Source: Bradyrhizobium sp. (GTDB lineage Bacteria > Pseudomonadota > Alphaproteobacteria > Rhizobiales > Xanthobacteraceae). Taken from it: 35,247 bases of DNA. The notes beneath the pieces are model-generated. The model did no database searches, was not told the DNA's origin, and was given only the letters and a program-made list of their open reading frames with translations. The stretch lies in NCBI RefSeq assembly GCF_017881085.1, contig NZ_JADGRI010000011.1:1-35247 (forward strand), read 5' to 3'. The position numbers and the translations under genes are program-made. Shown here piece by piece: positions 1 to 7,816 of the stretch (position 1 is the first letter of the stretch; each line of letters starts with the position of its first letter).

Positions 1-356
1 TGCAAATTGCCGTCGACGTCGTGATAGCTGATGCGGACGCGCGAATGACGCTGGATATCGTCGTTGACACCGGGCATCGAGACGCTGCCTTCCTGATGCA
101 GGATCGTCTCGGGCGATGCCCAGATGATCTCCGGATTGACATAGGTCTGCGCGCCGTTGATGGGGTCTAGGTCGAGCACCACGACCCGCAGCGGGATGCC
201 GATATGCGGCGCGGTGATCCCGATGCCGGGCGCGGCGTGCATCGTCTCGAGCAGGTCTTGCGCCAGCTCGCGCAGCGCGCCGTCAAAAGCGGTCACCGGC
301 TGCGCCGGAAGCGCAAGCCGAGGGTCGGGATAACGGACAATCGGGCGGATGGTCAT
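1..356 (-). CDS. def: Peptide deformylase, C-terminus cut by window edge
   Basis: Reverse-strand translation MTIRPIVRYPDPRLALPAQPVTAFDGALRELAQDLLETMHAAPGIGITAPHIGIPLRVVVLDLDPINGAQTYVNPEI...HQEGSVSMPGV; matches the PDF GxGxxAPxxG-like and EGCxSxPG-like (here EGSVSMPG) motifs. Not in the ORF list because it is open at the edge. Confidence 0.85.
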   Translation of the reverse strand, partial: MTIRPIVRYPDPRLALPAQPVTAFDGALRELAQDLLETMHAAPGIGITAPHIGIPLRVVVLDLDPINGAQTYVNPEIIWASPETILHQEGSVSMPGVNDDIQRHSRVRISYHDVDGNL

Positions 357-488
357 GATCTATTGTAATATGCTGGTGAACGTCTCCGGACCCCGGCCGG
401 AAAAAATAATCGGGCATTGCCCCTCAGCCTGTCGGTTCCCGCCCATCCCGTTCGTCTTGCATCCGGAAAGACGCATTGGAGACCAGGA

Positions 489-1700
489 ATGGAAAACTCT
501 CGCTATCGCTGGGTGATCGTCGCGGCCGGGGGCCTGCTCGGCTGTGTCGCGATCGGCGGCATGTTCTCGTTGCCGGTGTTTTTGCAGCCGATCGCGCGGG
601 ATACCGGCTGGTCGGTCACCGGCGTGTCCAGCGCCATGACCATCGGCTTTCTCGCGATGGCCCTCACCAGCATGATCTGGGGCACCCTGTCCGACCGGTG
701 GGGGCCGCTGCCGGTGGTGCTGACAGGCTCGGTCGTGCTGGCGGCGAGCCTGGGGCTCGCGAGCCTCGCGACCTCGCTGGTCGCGTTCCAGTTCATCTTC
801 GGGCTGATGGTCGGCGCCGCCTGCGCCGCGATCTTTGCGCCGATGATGGCCTGCGTCACCGGCTGGTTCGATACCCATCGCAGCCTTGCGGTGTCGCTGG
901 TTTCGGCTGGCATGGGCATGGCGCCGATGACGATGGCGCCATTGGCCGCGTGGCTGGTCTCGCACCACGACTGGCGCACCTCGATGCAGATCGTGGCCCT
1001 CGTCGTCGCAGGGATCATGATCCCGGTTTCGCTCCTGGTGCGCCGCGCGCCCGCGCTCGAAGCCGGAGCGTCCGTGCCGTCAGGCGATCCGGACCAGCCG
1101 GAGATGTCGCTGTCGCAGGCGCTGCGATCGCCGCAATTCATCATCCTGCTCGCGACCAACTTCTTCTGCTGCGCCACCCATTCCGGGCCGATCATCCACA
1201 CCGTAAGCTACGCCGTCAGCTGCGGCATTCCCTTGATATCGGCCGTCACCATCTACAGCGTGGAAGGTTTTGCCGGGATGGGCGGCCGCATCGCCTTCGG
1301 TCTGATGGGCGATCGCTTCGGCGCCAAGCGGGTGCTCGTGCTCGGCCTGCTGGCGCAGGCGTTCGGGGCGCTCGGTTATGTGTTCGTGCGCGAACTCGCC
1401 GCGTTCTATACCGTGGCGGCGCTGTTCGGCTTCATCTATGCCGGCACCATGCCGCTTTATGCCTCTCTGGCGCGCGAAAACTTTCCGCTGCGGATGATGG
1501 GCACCGTGATCGGCGGAACCGCGATGGCCGGCAGCCTGGGCATGGCGACGGGACCGCTGGCCGGCGGTTTGATCTACGACACCTTTGCCAGCTACGCGTG
1601 GCTCTATATCGGCTCCTGGATCATGGGCCTTGGCGCGTTCCTGATCGCCATGACGTTCAGGCCGGTGCCATCGGCAGGTCGCGCGCCGGTGCCGGCGTAG
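489..1700 (+). CDS. MFS transporter
   Basis: ORF 417..1700; internal ATG at 489 (MENSRYRWVIVAAGGLLGC...) is the likelier start. About 12 hydrophobic segments, MFS loop GTLSDRWGPLPV and second-half GLMGDRFGAKRV. Confidence 0.9.
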   Translation: MENSRYRWVIVAAGGLLGCVAIGGMFSLPVFLQPIARDTGWSVTGVSSAMTIGFLAMALTSMIWGTLSDRWGPLPVVLTGSVVLAASLGLASLATSLVAFQFIFGLMVGAACAAIFAPMMACVTGWFDTHRSLAVSLVSAGMGMAPMTMAPLAAWLVSHHDWRTSMQIVALVVAGIMIPVSLLVRRAPALEAGASVPSGDPDQPEMSLSQALRSPQFIILLATNFFCCATHSGPIIHTVSYAVSCGIPLISAVTIYSVEGFAGMGGRIAFGLMGDRFGAKRVLVLGLLAQAFGALGYVFVRELAAFYTVAALFGFIYAGTMPLYASLARENFPLRMMGTVIGGTAMAGSLGMATGPLAGGLIYDTFASYAWLYIGSWIMGLGAFLIAMTFRPVPSAGRAPVPA

Positions 1701-1733
1701 AATGCTGCGTTTGTTGCGCACCGCTGATGCGGC

Positions 1734-1881
1734 CGTCATTGCCTGCGACAAACGCGAAGCGTTTGCGCGAGGGAGCGATAGCGACGAAGCCATCCACATC
1801 TCCGCAAGCCGTGCTACGGGCTGCTTCGCGGAGCCTGTCATCGGGCGGCGCTTCGCGCCGACCCGTTGGCTCGCAATGACG
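1734..1881. repeat. Imperfect palindromic interspersed element, Bradyrhizobium-type
   Basis: Terminal inverted repeats CGTCATTGC (1734-1742) / GCAATGACG (1873-1881); internal ...CATCTCCGCAAGC...GCTTCGCGGAGCCTGTCATCGGGCGGCGCTTCGCGCCGACCCGTTGGCTCGCAATGACG resembles widespread Bradyrhizobium intergenic repeats from memory. Short ORFs here are repeat-derived. Confidence 0.7.
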
Positions 1882-1889
1882 ATGTGAAG

Positions 1890-2430
1890 GCAATGTGTGC
1901 GACCAATTGACCTGACGGGCAAATCACCGAAAGTCTGTCCAGCCCTTCGCGCAAAAATATTCCGCTTAACTTGTCATGCAAATCACTTCCACATCCCCGC
2001 TGTCTCACCCGAGAGAGGGGCGGCTCGCGATCGTCACGAACGTTGCGGTGAGATGCGGTGGACGCTGATGTCACGAGGACGAACGTGGCTTGAGGCGGAC
2101 GGCGAAGTCGTGTGGTCCTGACGCCCCGGTGCTGGCGTCAAGTTGCGCAGGTTCATTCAGGCGGAGCGACGGTGGCAAGAAAGCCGGTCACCGAGGAGAG
2201 CACGAAGGAAACCGTTAAAACCATTGCGCAGGGAAGGCCGGATTGCCTCCGCTGAACCTGTATGCTCGTGTGCGCTTTTCTATCCCTTTTGCACGCGAGA
2301 CCGCGGGTGCAGCGCGCACCCGGCTTTCCCTGCGCCCTCTGCCTACCAAGGGGGTGAAAGGTTACGCAGGACTCGGGCATCCCGCGCCGCGAGAACGCGG
2401 ACCCATGTCCCTTACCGTCGGGGTCGGGGG
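1890..2430. repeat. Second, ~0.5 kb noncoding interspersed repeat adjoining the palindromic element
   Basis: Text such as GACCTGACGGGCAAATCACC, CGGACGGCGAAGTCGTGTGGTCCTGACGCC, CATTGCGCAGGGAAGGCCGGATTGCCTCCGCTGAACCTGTATGCTCGTGTGCGCTTTTC and CGCGGGTGCAGCGCGCACCCGGCTTTCCCTGCGCCCTCT matches a recurrent Bradyrhizobium/Rhodopseudomonas intergenic sequence from memory. Arms 2226-2241 and 2320-2335 are complementary (15/16). Confidence 0.6.
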
Positions 2431-2471
2431 TGTCGGATTGCAGAACGCGCGTCTGGCCGGGTTCACCGGCC

Positions 2472-2504
2472 GAATCCCGACACACTTGTCACTCCCGCCG
2501 TTCG
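2472..2504 (+). promoter_or_regulatory. Shared upstream motif, copy 1
   Basis: GAATCCCGACACACTTGTCACTCCCGCCGTTCGA, ~90 bp upstream of the DUF899 start; near-identical to 5612-5645. Confidence 0.55.
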
Positions 2505-2594
2505 ACGTCCGGCGGCAAAATGACCGCATACCAACAGCGAGCGATCGGCCGTGAACGCGAAGACACGACAGATCGCTCCAGTCAGGAGGTTGCG

Positions 2595-3383
2595 ATGACC
2601 ACGACGACATCACCCGAGAAGGGCCGGAAGGAAGGACAGCACGCCATGAGCACGCGGCCGATTGTGTCGCGGCTGGAGTGGGAGGCTGCGCGCGAGCAGC
2701 TTCTCGTCAAGGAGAAGGCCATAATCCGCGCCCGTGACGCGCTGGCCGCCGAGCGGCGGCGGATGCCGTGGCTTGCCGTGGAAAAGGCCTATGTGTTCGA
2801 CGGGCCCAGGGGCAGAGCGAGCCTGCTCGACCTGTTCGAGGGCCGCCGCCAGTTGATCGTCTACCGCGCCTTCTTCGAGCCCGGCGTGCACGGCTGGCCG
2901 GAGCATGCCTGCATCGGCTGTTCGCTTGGGGCCGACCAGGTCGGCCACCTCGCTCACCTGAACGCGCGCGACACGACGCTTGTCTATGCCTCGCGCGCCC
3001 CGCAGGCCGACATCGCGCGCCTGAAGGCGCGGATGGAGTGGGACATCCCCTGGTACACCATCACCGACAGTTTTGATGCCGACTTCGGGGTGGATCAATG
3101 GCACGGCCACAACGCCTTCATCCGCGATAGCGAGCGCGTGTTCCGCACCTACTTCATCAACAGCCGCGGCGACGAGGCGATGGGCACCCTCTGGAGCTAC
3201 CTCGACATGACCGCGCTCGGGCGTCAGGAGGAGTGGGAGAAATCGCCGGAGGGCTATCCGCAGAGCCGGCCGTACAAATGGTGGAACTGGCACGACAGCT
3301 ACGTCCCCGACGCCGCGCCCGACCCGAAATGGGTCAAGGTGTCGGATGCCGGCGAGGCCGCCTTTCGCAAACGCGACGGCTAG
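2595..3383 (+). CDS. DUF899 family (thioredoxin-like) protein
   Basis: ORF 2430..3383; ATG at 2595 with upstream CAGGAGG. MSTRPIVSRLEWEAAREQLLVKEKAIIRARDALAAERRRMPW...KAYVFDGPRG...CIGCSLGADQVGHL...PWYTITDSFDADFGV...NAFIRDSERVFRTYF: typical DUF899. Confidence 0.88.
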   Translation: MTTTTSPEKGRKEGQHAMSTRPIVSRLEWEAAREQLLVKEKAIIRARDALAAERRRMPWLAVEKAYVFDGPRGRASLLDLFEGRRQLIVYRAFFEPGVHGWPEHACIGCSLGADQVGHLAHLNARDTTLVYASRAPQADIARLKARMEWDIPWYTITDSFDADFGVDQWHGHNAFIRDSERVFRTYFINSRGDEAMGTLWSYLDMTALGRQEEWEKSPEGYPQSRPYKWWNWHDSYVPDAAPDPKWVKVSDAGEAAFRKRDG

Positions 3384-3463
3384 TGCGGTCAAGCGTGGCG
3401 CACGGTGAGCGGGTCGGGTTCGTCCGTGCCACGAGGGCAGCTCCGGCGCTCCTCAATGGCGAC

Positions 3464-3499
3464 AAACAGAAAACGAAAAGCCCGGCTGGAAAGCCGGGC
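3464..3499 (-). terminator. Rho-independent terminator, minus strand
   Basis: GCCCGGCT-GGAA-AGCCGGGC (3480-3499); on the minus strand the stem is followed by TTTTCGTTTT. Confidence 0.6.
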
Positions 3500-3693
3500 G
3501 GATCGCAAGTAACGCTTAACCATGAGCAATACGGATACTAGATGAAAATCTGCCCGCACCGTCTGTTCAGTTTGTAACACAAGGCCGACGCCATGCGGAC
3601 TTTTTCGCTCAACACACCTGCAGGGCAGTTCGAGGTCGACCAGGCGTCACGTGCCGCGATGGCCGCTCTTTTTGGACGTGCGTTGTCTCCGCG

Positions 3694-4353
3694 TCAGCGG
3701 ACTTGGCCCGCCGCGGCGCCTCGCTTGGGCCGGCGCACGGCTCTGACCTTGCCGCTGCTTCCGCCGCCGCAGAAGAACTGGTCCTTGCCATCGGATTCGA
3801 GCCCCGAGACGGCGAGGCCGGGCGGCATCTCGAGCCTCTCGAGGGCCGCTCCCGTGCGAGGATCGATCCGGGTCAAATCGCTCTGGTCGTTTTCCCAGCT
3901 GCCGTGCCAGAGCTCGCCGTCGACCCAGGTGACCCCGGTGACGAAGCGGTTGGACTCGATGGTGCGCAGGATCGCGCCGGTTTCGGGATCGATCTGGTGG
4001 ATCTTGCGTTCGCGGTACTGCCCGACCCAGAGCGTCCCTTCGGCCCAGGCGAGCCCGGAGTCGCCGCCGCCGCCGGGCGCGGGGATGGTGGCGAGCACGC
4101 GGCCGGTGTTCGGATCGATCTTCTGGATGCGATCCTCGGCGATCTGGAACAAATGCTCGCCGTCGAAGGCCGTGCCGGCATGCGCGGCGACCTCGATCGA
4201 GCGCAGCGTCTTGCCGCTGCCGGGATCAATGGCGGCCAGCTTGTCTCCGGCGGCGATCCAGACCTGCTGGCCGTCATAGGTGACGCCGGCGACCCGCTCG
4301 ACACCCGGGAAGGGCCCATACTCACGGACGATTTCGGCCGACGATCGCTTCAT
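3694..4353 (-). CDS. Beta-propeller / glutamine-cyclotransferase-like protein
   Basis: Repeated propeller blades: GKTLRSIEVAAHAGTAFDGEHLFQIAEDRIQKIDPNTGRVLATI...GLAWAEGTLWVGQYRERKIHQIDPETGAILRTI. 35 bp downstream of the regulator gene on the same strand. Confidence 0.75.
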   Translation of the reverse strand: MKRSSAEIVREYGPFPGVERVAGVTYDGQQVWIAAGDKLAAIDPGSGKTLRSIEVAAHAGTAFDGEHLFQIAEDRIQKIDPNTGRVLATIPAPGGGGDSGLAWAEGTLWVGQYRERKIHQIDPETGAILRTIESNRFVTGVTWVDGELWHGSWENDQSDLTRIDPRTGAALERLEMPPGLAVSGLESDGKDQFFCGGGSSGKVRAVRRPKRGAAAGQVR

Positions 4354-4388
4354 GCTTCCACCCCCTTCACGCCTGACATGCCCTCATC

Positions 4389-5609
4389 CTAGTCGCCCGG
4401 CAGGGGAGCGGGGAGTAACAAGCTTGTCGGGAATCCCGGCACCGGCGGGGTCATCCAGCGCCGGGCCCGGCCGCGACCGAACCATTGCACCTTGCCTGCT
4501 GCCGCAAGCCCGTCGAGGGCCCGCTGCACGGTGCGCTGGCTGGCGCCGAGCGCCAGCGCGAGCGCCGAGCTCGACCAGGATTCGCCGTCGGCGAGGAAGG
4601 CCAGCACGTCGGCATATTCCCCGTCGACCGGCCGCGCCAGCACGACGACCTCGCGGCCGCGGCGCGGCACCAGCGCAAAACCCTGTTTCGTCGCGTTCAC
4701 GCCGGCCAGCGTTCGAAGCGCCTTGCGCAGCCGCCCGATCTCGACCCGCAGCCGCGCGCGATGCGATTCGTCGGCGTGCTTCGCGCCGAAGGCCCGCGCC
4801 AGCAGCGTGCCCCTCGGCACGTCAGCGGGCCACGCTTCGCCCAGCGCGCGGGCGAGCGCGAACAACACCGGACGGCTTTCGAGCGAGACCAAGGTATCCG
4901 CCTCGCGCACGGCATGACGGCAGGCATCGACGACCAGCGCCTTCGACGCCAGCAATGCTTCGACCTCATCGAGCAGGAGAGGGCGCTCTTCGCCGCGCGC
5001 GATCAGGCGCGCCGCGGGCGTGTTCAGGACCAGCGATGCGCTTTCGACCTCCGCCGTCAGCCCGGGGATCGCCGCCGCGTGCGCGGCGCGAGCGGCGCGG
5101 GCAAGTGCCGCGCGTGCCGCCTTGGCCCGGAGACGTCGCATCGCGATCCCCGCCACCACCAGTTCGTGGGCGGCCCGCGACGCCGGCGGGAAGGGCGCGG
5201 GGTCGAGCTCGGCAAGCGTGCGCTCGGCCGCGTCGAGGCGTCCGATCAGCAGCAGGCGCCGGACGTCGAGATAGCGCGCATGCGCGGCGTTGACCCGGTC
5301 GCCATGCGCTTCGAGCGTCACCCGCGCCGCGTCGAGCGCCTTGGCGGGCCAGTTGAGGTCACGCGAGACCAGCGCGATCTCGGCTTCGGCGACGACGCAC
5401 CTCGCCCGCGCCACCGCCTCCTTCGGACCGAAGGCGCGCGCCGCGCTCCTGAGCAGCGTCTTGGCGCGAACGAGATCGCCGAGCTGCGCCATCGCGATGC
5501 CGCGCAGCGCCAGCGCCGGCGCATCGTCGCGCAGCGCGACCCGTTTCAAGGCGCCGAGGGGGTCGCCAGCCGCGAGCGCGCGGCCTGCGGCTGTGATCAG
5601 CGAGTCCAT
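4389..5609 (-). CDS. Putative transcriptional regulator with N-terminal helical/TPR-like region and C-terminal winged HTH
   Basis: Ala-rich repeat-like N-terminus; ...SHRARLRVEIGRLRKALRTLAGVNATKQGFALVPR (OmpR/SARP-type wing-like) then WSSSALALALGASQRTVQRALDGLAAAGKVQWFGRGRARRW (HTH plus wing). Confidence 0.65.
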   Translation of the reverse strand: MDSLITAAGRALAAGDPLGALKRVALRDDAPALALRGIAMAQLGDLVRAKTLLRSAARAFGPKEAVARARCVVAEAEIALVSRDLNWPAKALDAARVTLEAHGDRVNAAHARYLDVRRLLLIGRLDAAERTLAELDPAPFPPASRAAHELVVAGIAMRRLRAKAARAALARAARAAHAAAIPGLTAEVESASLVLNTPAARLIARGEERPLLLDEVEALLASKALVVDACRHAVREADTLVSLESRPVLFALARALGEAWPADVPRGTLLARAFGAKHADESHRARLRVEIGRLRKALRTLAGVNATKQGFALVPRRGREVVVLARPVDGEYADVLAFLADGESWSSSALALALGASQRTVQRALDGLAAAGKVQWFGRGRARRWMTPPVPGFPTSLLLPAPLPGD

Positions 5610-5611
5610 CG

Positions 5612-5645
5612 GAATCCCGTCACACTTGTCACTCTCACCGTCCGA
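5612..5645 (+). promoter_or_regulatory. Shared upstream motif, copy 2
   Basis: GAATCCCGTCACACTTGTCACTCTCACCGTCCGA, abutting the regulator start (5609, minus) and upstream of the plus-strand 5832 ORF. Confidence 0.55.
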
Positions 5646-5831
5646 TATCGCGGTCCTAATCTATCACGCGACGACAAACCAGTGTCGTCGCGGCGAGAGG
5701 GCCATCATGGTCGACTGGACGATCCTGTCCCCAACGTTTCTCACAGCCATTGTCGAATGGGCTGGAGCCGTTGTGACTGTGCTCGCCGTCGGCCCGGGCC
5801 AACAGCCCGGGGAAACCAACGGAGAACAACG

Positions 5832-6293
5832 ATGACGGAACACGTGACCGGAACACGCCAGGAGCGGCTGAATGCAAGGCCGGAACTGTTCAAGGCGGAG
5901 AAGGACCGCGATGGCCTTTGGCGGGAGAGAACCACGAGCGAGCCCGGTACCGGCGGACCCGCGCGCGACGCGATCGGTTGTGAAAGCGGCAACGCGGCCG
6001 CCCTCGGCGCGGCCGGCTGGCTAGGCCTCGCGGCCGCGCCGACCTTCGTCATCATGGCGCTGCTGTCGGTTATTTATGGTCCCGGTTCGGCGGATATGAT
6101 CTGCGCGGCCGCGCGCGATGCGTCACCGCTGAGCGGAATGGTCCCGATGTACCTGCTGATGAGCGCCTTCCATTCGGCGCCGTGGCTGAAGCTGATCTTC
6201 AGCCGGCGCGGCGGCGCCGGCCGGTCCTATGGCGCGGTTCGCGCGAACCGGATATTGACAGTCTCTGAAAACGGGAAAAGGCAGGGACTCTGA
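5832..6293 (+). CDS. Hypothetical protein: DUF899-like N-terminal fragment joined to a small membrane-associated segment
   Basis: ATG at 5832 preceded by GGAGAACAACG; MTEHVTGTRQERLNARPELFKAEKDRDGLW... then GAAGWLGLAAAPTFVIMALLSVIYGPGSADMIC...MVPMYLLMSAFHSAPWLKLI. Stop overlaps the next start (TGATG). Confidence 0.6.
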   Translation: MTEHVTGTRQERLNARPELFKAEKDRDGLWRERTTSEPGTGGPARDAIGCESGNAAALGAAGWLGLAAAPTFVIMALLSVIYGPGSADMICAAARDASPLSGMVPMYLLMSAFHSAPWLKLIFSRRGGAGRSYGAVRANRILTVSENGKRQGL

Positions 6294-6640
6294 TGGCACG
6301 CGTGCGCTGTATCACCGAAATGGGCATGGGCGTCGATGTTCACGGCAAGGATTCCACCAAGGCAGCCAAACGCGCGGTCTCCGACGCCATCCGCCATTCC
6401 AGCCTCGGGTTCTTCCGGATGCTGGGCAAGACGGCGAAGGACATGTTCGTCGATGTCACCATCGCGGTGCCCGATCCCGGCGCGGTCGACACGGCAGCGG
6501 TCGCGAAGGAGCTGCCTTACGGAACGGTGACCGTGTCAGCGGTCAAGGGCGGGCTCGAGATTCCGGCCGAGCAGGGCGGCGATGCCATCATCATCGCCAA
6601 TGCCGCCGTGATTGTCAGTCTCGATGACGGGGCGGGTTAG
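6293..6640 (+). CDS. Lin0512 family protein
   Basis: MARVRCITEMGMGVDVHGKDSTKAAKRAVSDAIRHSSLGFFRML...VDVTIAVPDPGAVD...LPYGTVTVSAVKGGLEIP: characteristic of the Lin0512 family. Confidence 0.8.
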   Translation: MARVRCITEMGMGVDVHGKDSTKAAKRAVSDAIRHSSLGFFRMLGKTAKDMFVDVTIAVPDPGAVDTAAVAKELPYGTVTVSAVKGGLEIPAEQGGDAIIIANAAVIVSLDDGAG

Positions 6641-6817
6641 AGAAAGCCGGGAATGACCGCATGTCGAAGCTACATCCGCTTGATCATCCCGTCTGGCATG
6701 CTCTGACCACACGGCAAGCGGGAAGGAATGTCTGATGCGCTGTGGGGCGTCTTACTCGAGCTGCTTACGGTACCCTACCATAGCCGGCCGCACACCGTTA
6801 TTCTGGAATGAGCCGAC

Positions 6818-7189
6818 ATGACCATCACCATCTACGGCATCAAGAACTGCGACACCATGAAGAAGGCGCGCGCCTGGCTCGACAGCCACGGTGTCGCCTA
6901 TCATTTCCATGACTACAAGAGCGAAGGCATCGCCAAGGACAAGCTGAAAGCCTGGAGCGACGAGGTCGGCTGGGAAACCCTGCTCAACCGGGCCGGCACG
7001 ACCTTCCGCAAATTGCCCGACGGCGACAGAGAGGGCCTTAGCGTGGGCAAGGCGCTCGCCTTGATGCTGGCGCAACCCTCGATGATCAAGCGGCCGGTGC
7101 TCGACCTCGGCGGCAAATTGCTGGTCGGCTTCAAGCCGGAGCTTTATGCAAAGGAGGTCAAGCCGTCGGGCGCGACGCGGAAACGCTAG
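6818..7189 (+). CDS. ArsC/Spx-family reductase
   Basis: MTITIYGIKNCDTMKKARAWLDSHGVAYHFHDYKSEGI...LLNRAGTTFRKLPD...PSMIKRPVLDLGGKLLVGFKPELY. Confidence 0.88.
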   Translation: MTITIYGIKNCDTMKKARAWLDSHGVAYHFHDYKSEGIAKDKLKAWSDEVGWETLLNRAGTTFRKLPDGDREGLSVGKALALMLAQPSMIKRPVLDLGGKLLVGFKPELYAKEVKPSGATRKR

Positions 7190-7809
7190 CTCAGGTCGAT
7201 AATATCTTCCGACGCGCGGACATGCGTGGAACTGCGAACGATGTCCTGGTCGATGACAGCCCTGACGATGATCTGCGGTATGGCCCGGGGCCGCATTCCC
7301 ATCAGGTTACTGATCTTGAAGTGGCCATCGATGCTGATGGCCTTGTAGGACCCGACGATCTGCTCGACGCGGCCTGCGCTGCCGAACGGCAGCAGCAGGC
7401 GCTCATATTGGACGTCCTTGCCGTCCGGATCCTGCACCATGGATATCGAATAGGTCGGCCGCTTGCACGCGAGGCAGGTGCGGTACAGGGTCACGACGTG
7501 TTCGTATCGCTCGGGACCGATCGCGTCGTCGAGATAACGGTTGGTGAGCTTGCGGGGATCGAGGTGCTCGCTGCCATAGACCTTGGTCAGCGTTGCCCCC
7601 TCCTGGGTAATCAGGAACCGCGCCTCGTCGCCACGGCCCTCGACGACAAATCCCATCATGTCCGGAAGCTCGTCGGCGAGGCACTCCGGCCGGTAATCGG
7701 CGAGGTCAGGCAGGGGGCGTGGCTTGACCACCGTGCGCAGCCAGGTGTTGAGAAGATCGCGTTGTCGGATGGATCGGACAACCGAGGGATTGGCGCTCTC
7801 GAATCGCAT
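7186..7809 (-). CDS. PAS_5-like domain protein, copy 1
   Basis: MRFESANPSVVRSIRQRDLLNTWLR...LADELPDMMGFVVEG...YDLD-like core ...VQYERLLLPFGSAG; paralogous to the adjacent 7817..8449 gene. Confidence 0.7.
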   Translation of the reverse strand: MRFESANPSVVRSIRQRDLLNTWLRTVVKPRPLPDLADYRPECLADELPDMMGFVVEGRGDEARFLITQEGATLTKVYGSEHLDPRKLTNRYLDDAIGPERYEHVVTLYRTCLACKRPTYSISMVQDPDGKDVQYERLLLPFGSAGRVEQIVGSYKAISIDGHFKISNLMGMRPRAIPQIIVRAVIDQDIVRSSTHVRASEDIIDLS

Positions 7810-7816
7810 TCGCGTG

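Noticed and set aside
476-1879. Long ORF (467 aa) overlapping the MFS gene in another frame
   Set aside because: Arg/His-rich, low-complexity shadow frame typical of high-GC coding DNA; the 489..1700 frame has clear MFS features.
5707-5835. 42-aa ORF MVDWTILSPTFLTAIVEWAGAVVTVLAVGPGQQPGETNGEQR
   Set aside because: Has one hydrophobic stretch but weak RBS and no recognisable homology; possible leader peptide, not enough to call.
4485-6293. 602-aa ORF reading through the regulator locus
   Set aside because: The first ~440 codons are antisense shadow of the 4389..5609 gene; only the 3' part from 5832 has an RBS and plausible protein sequence.
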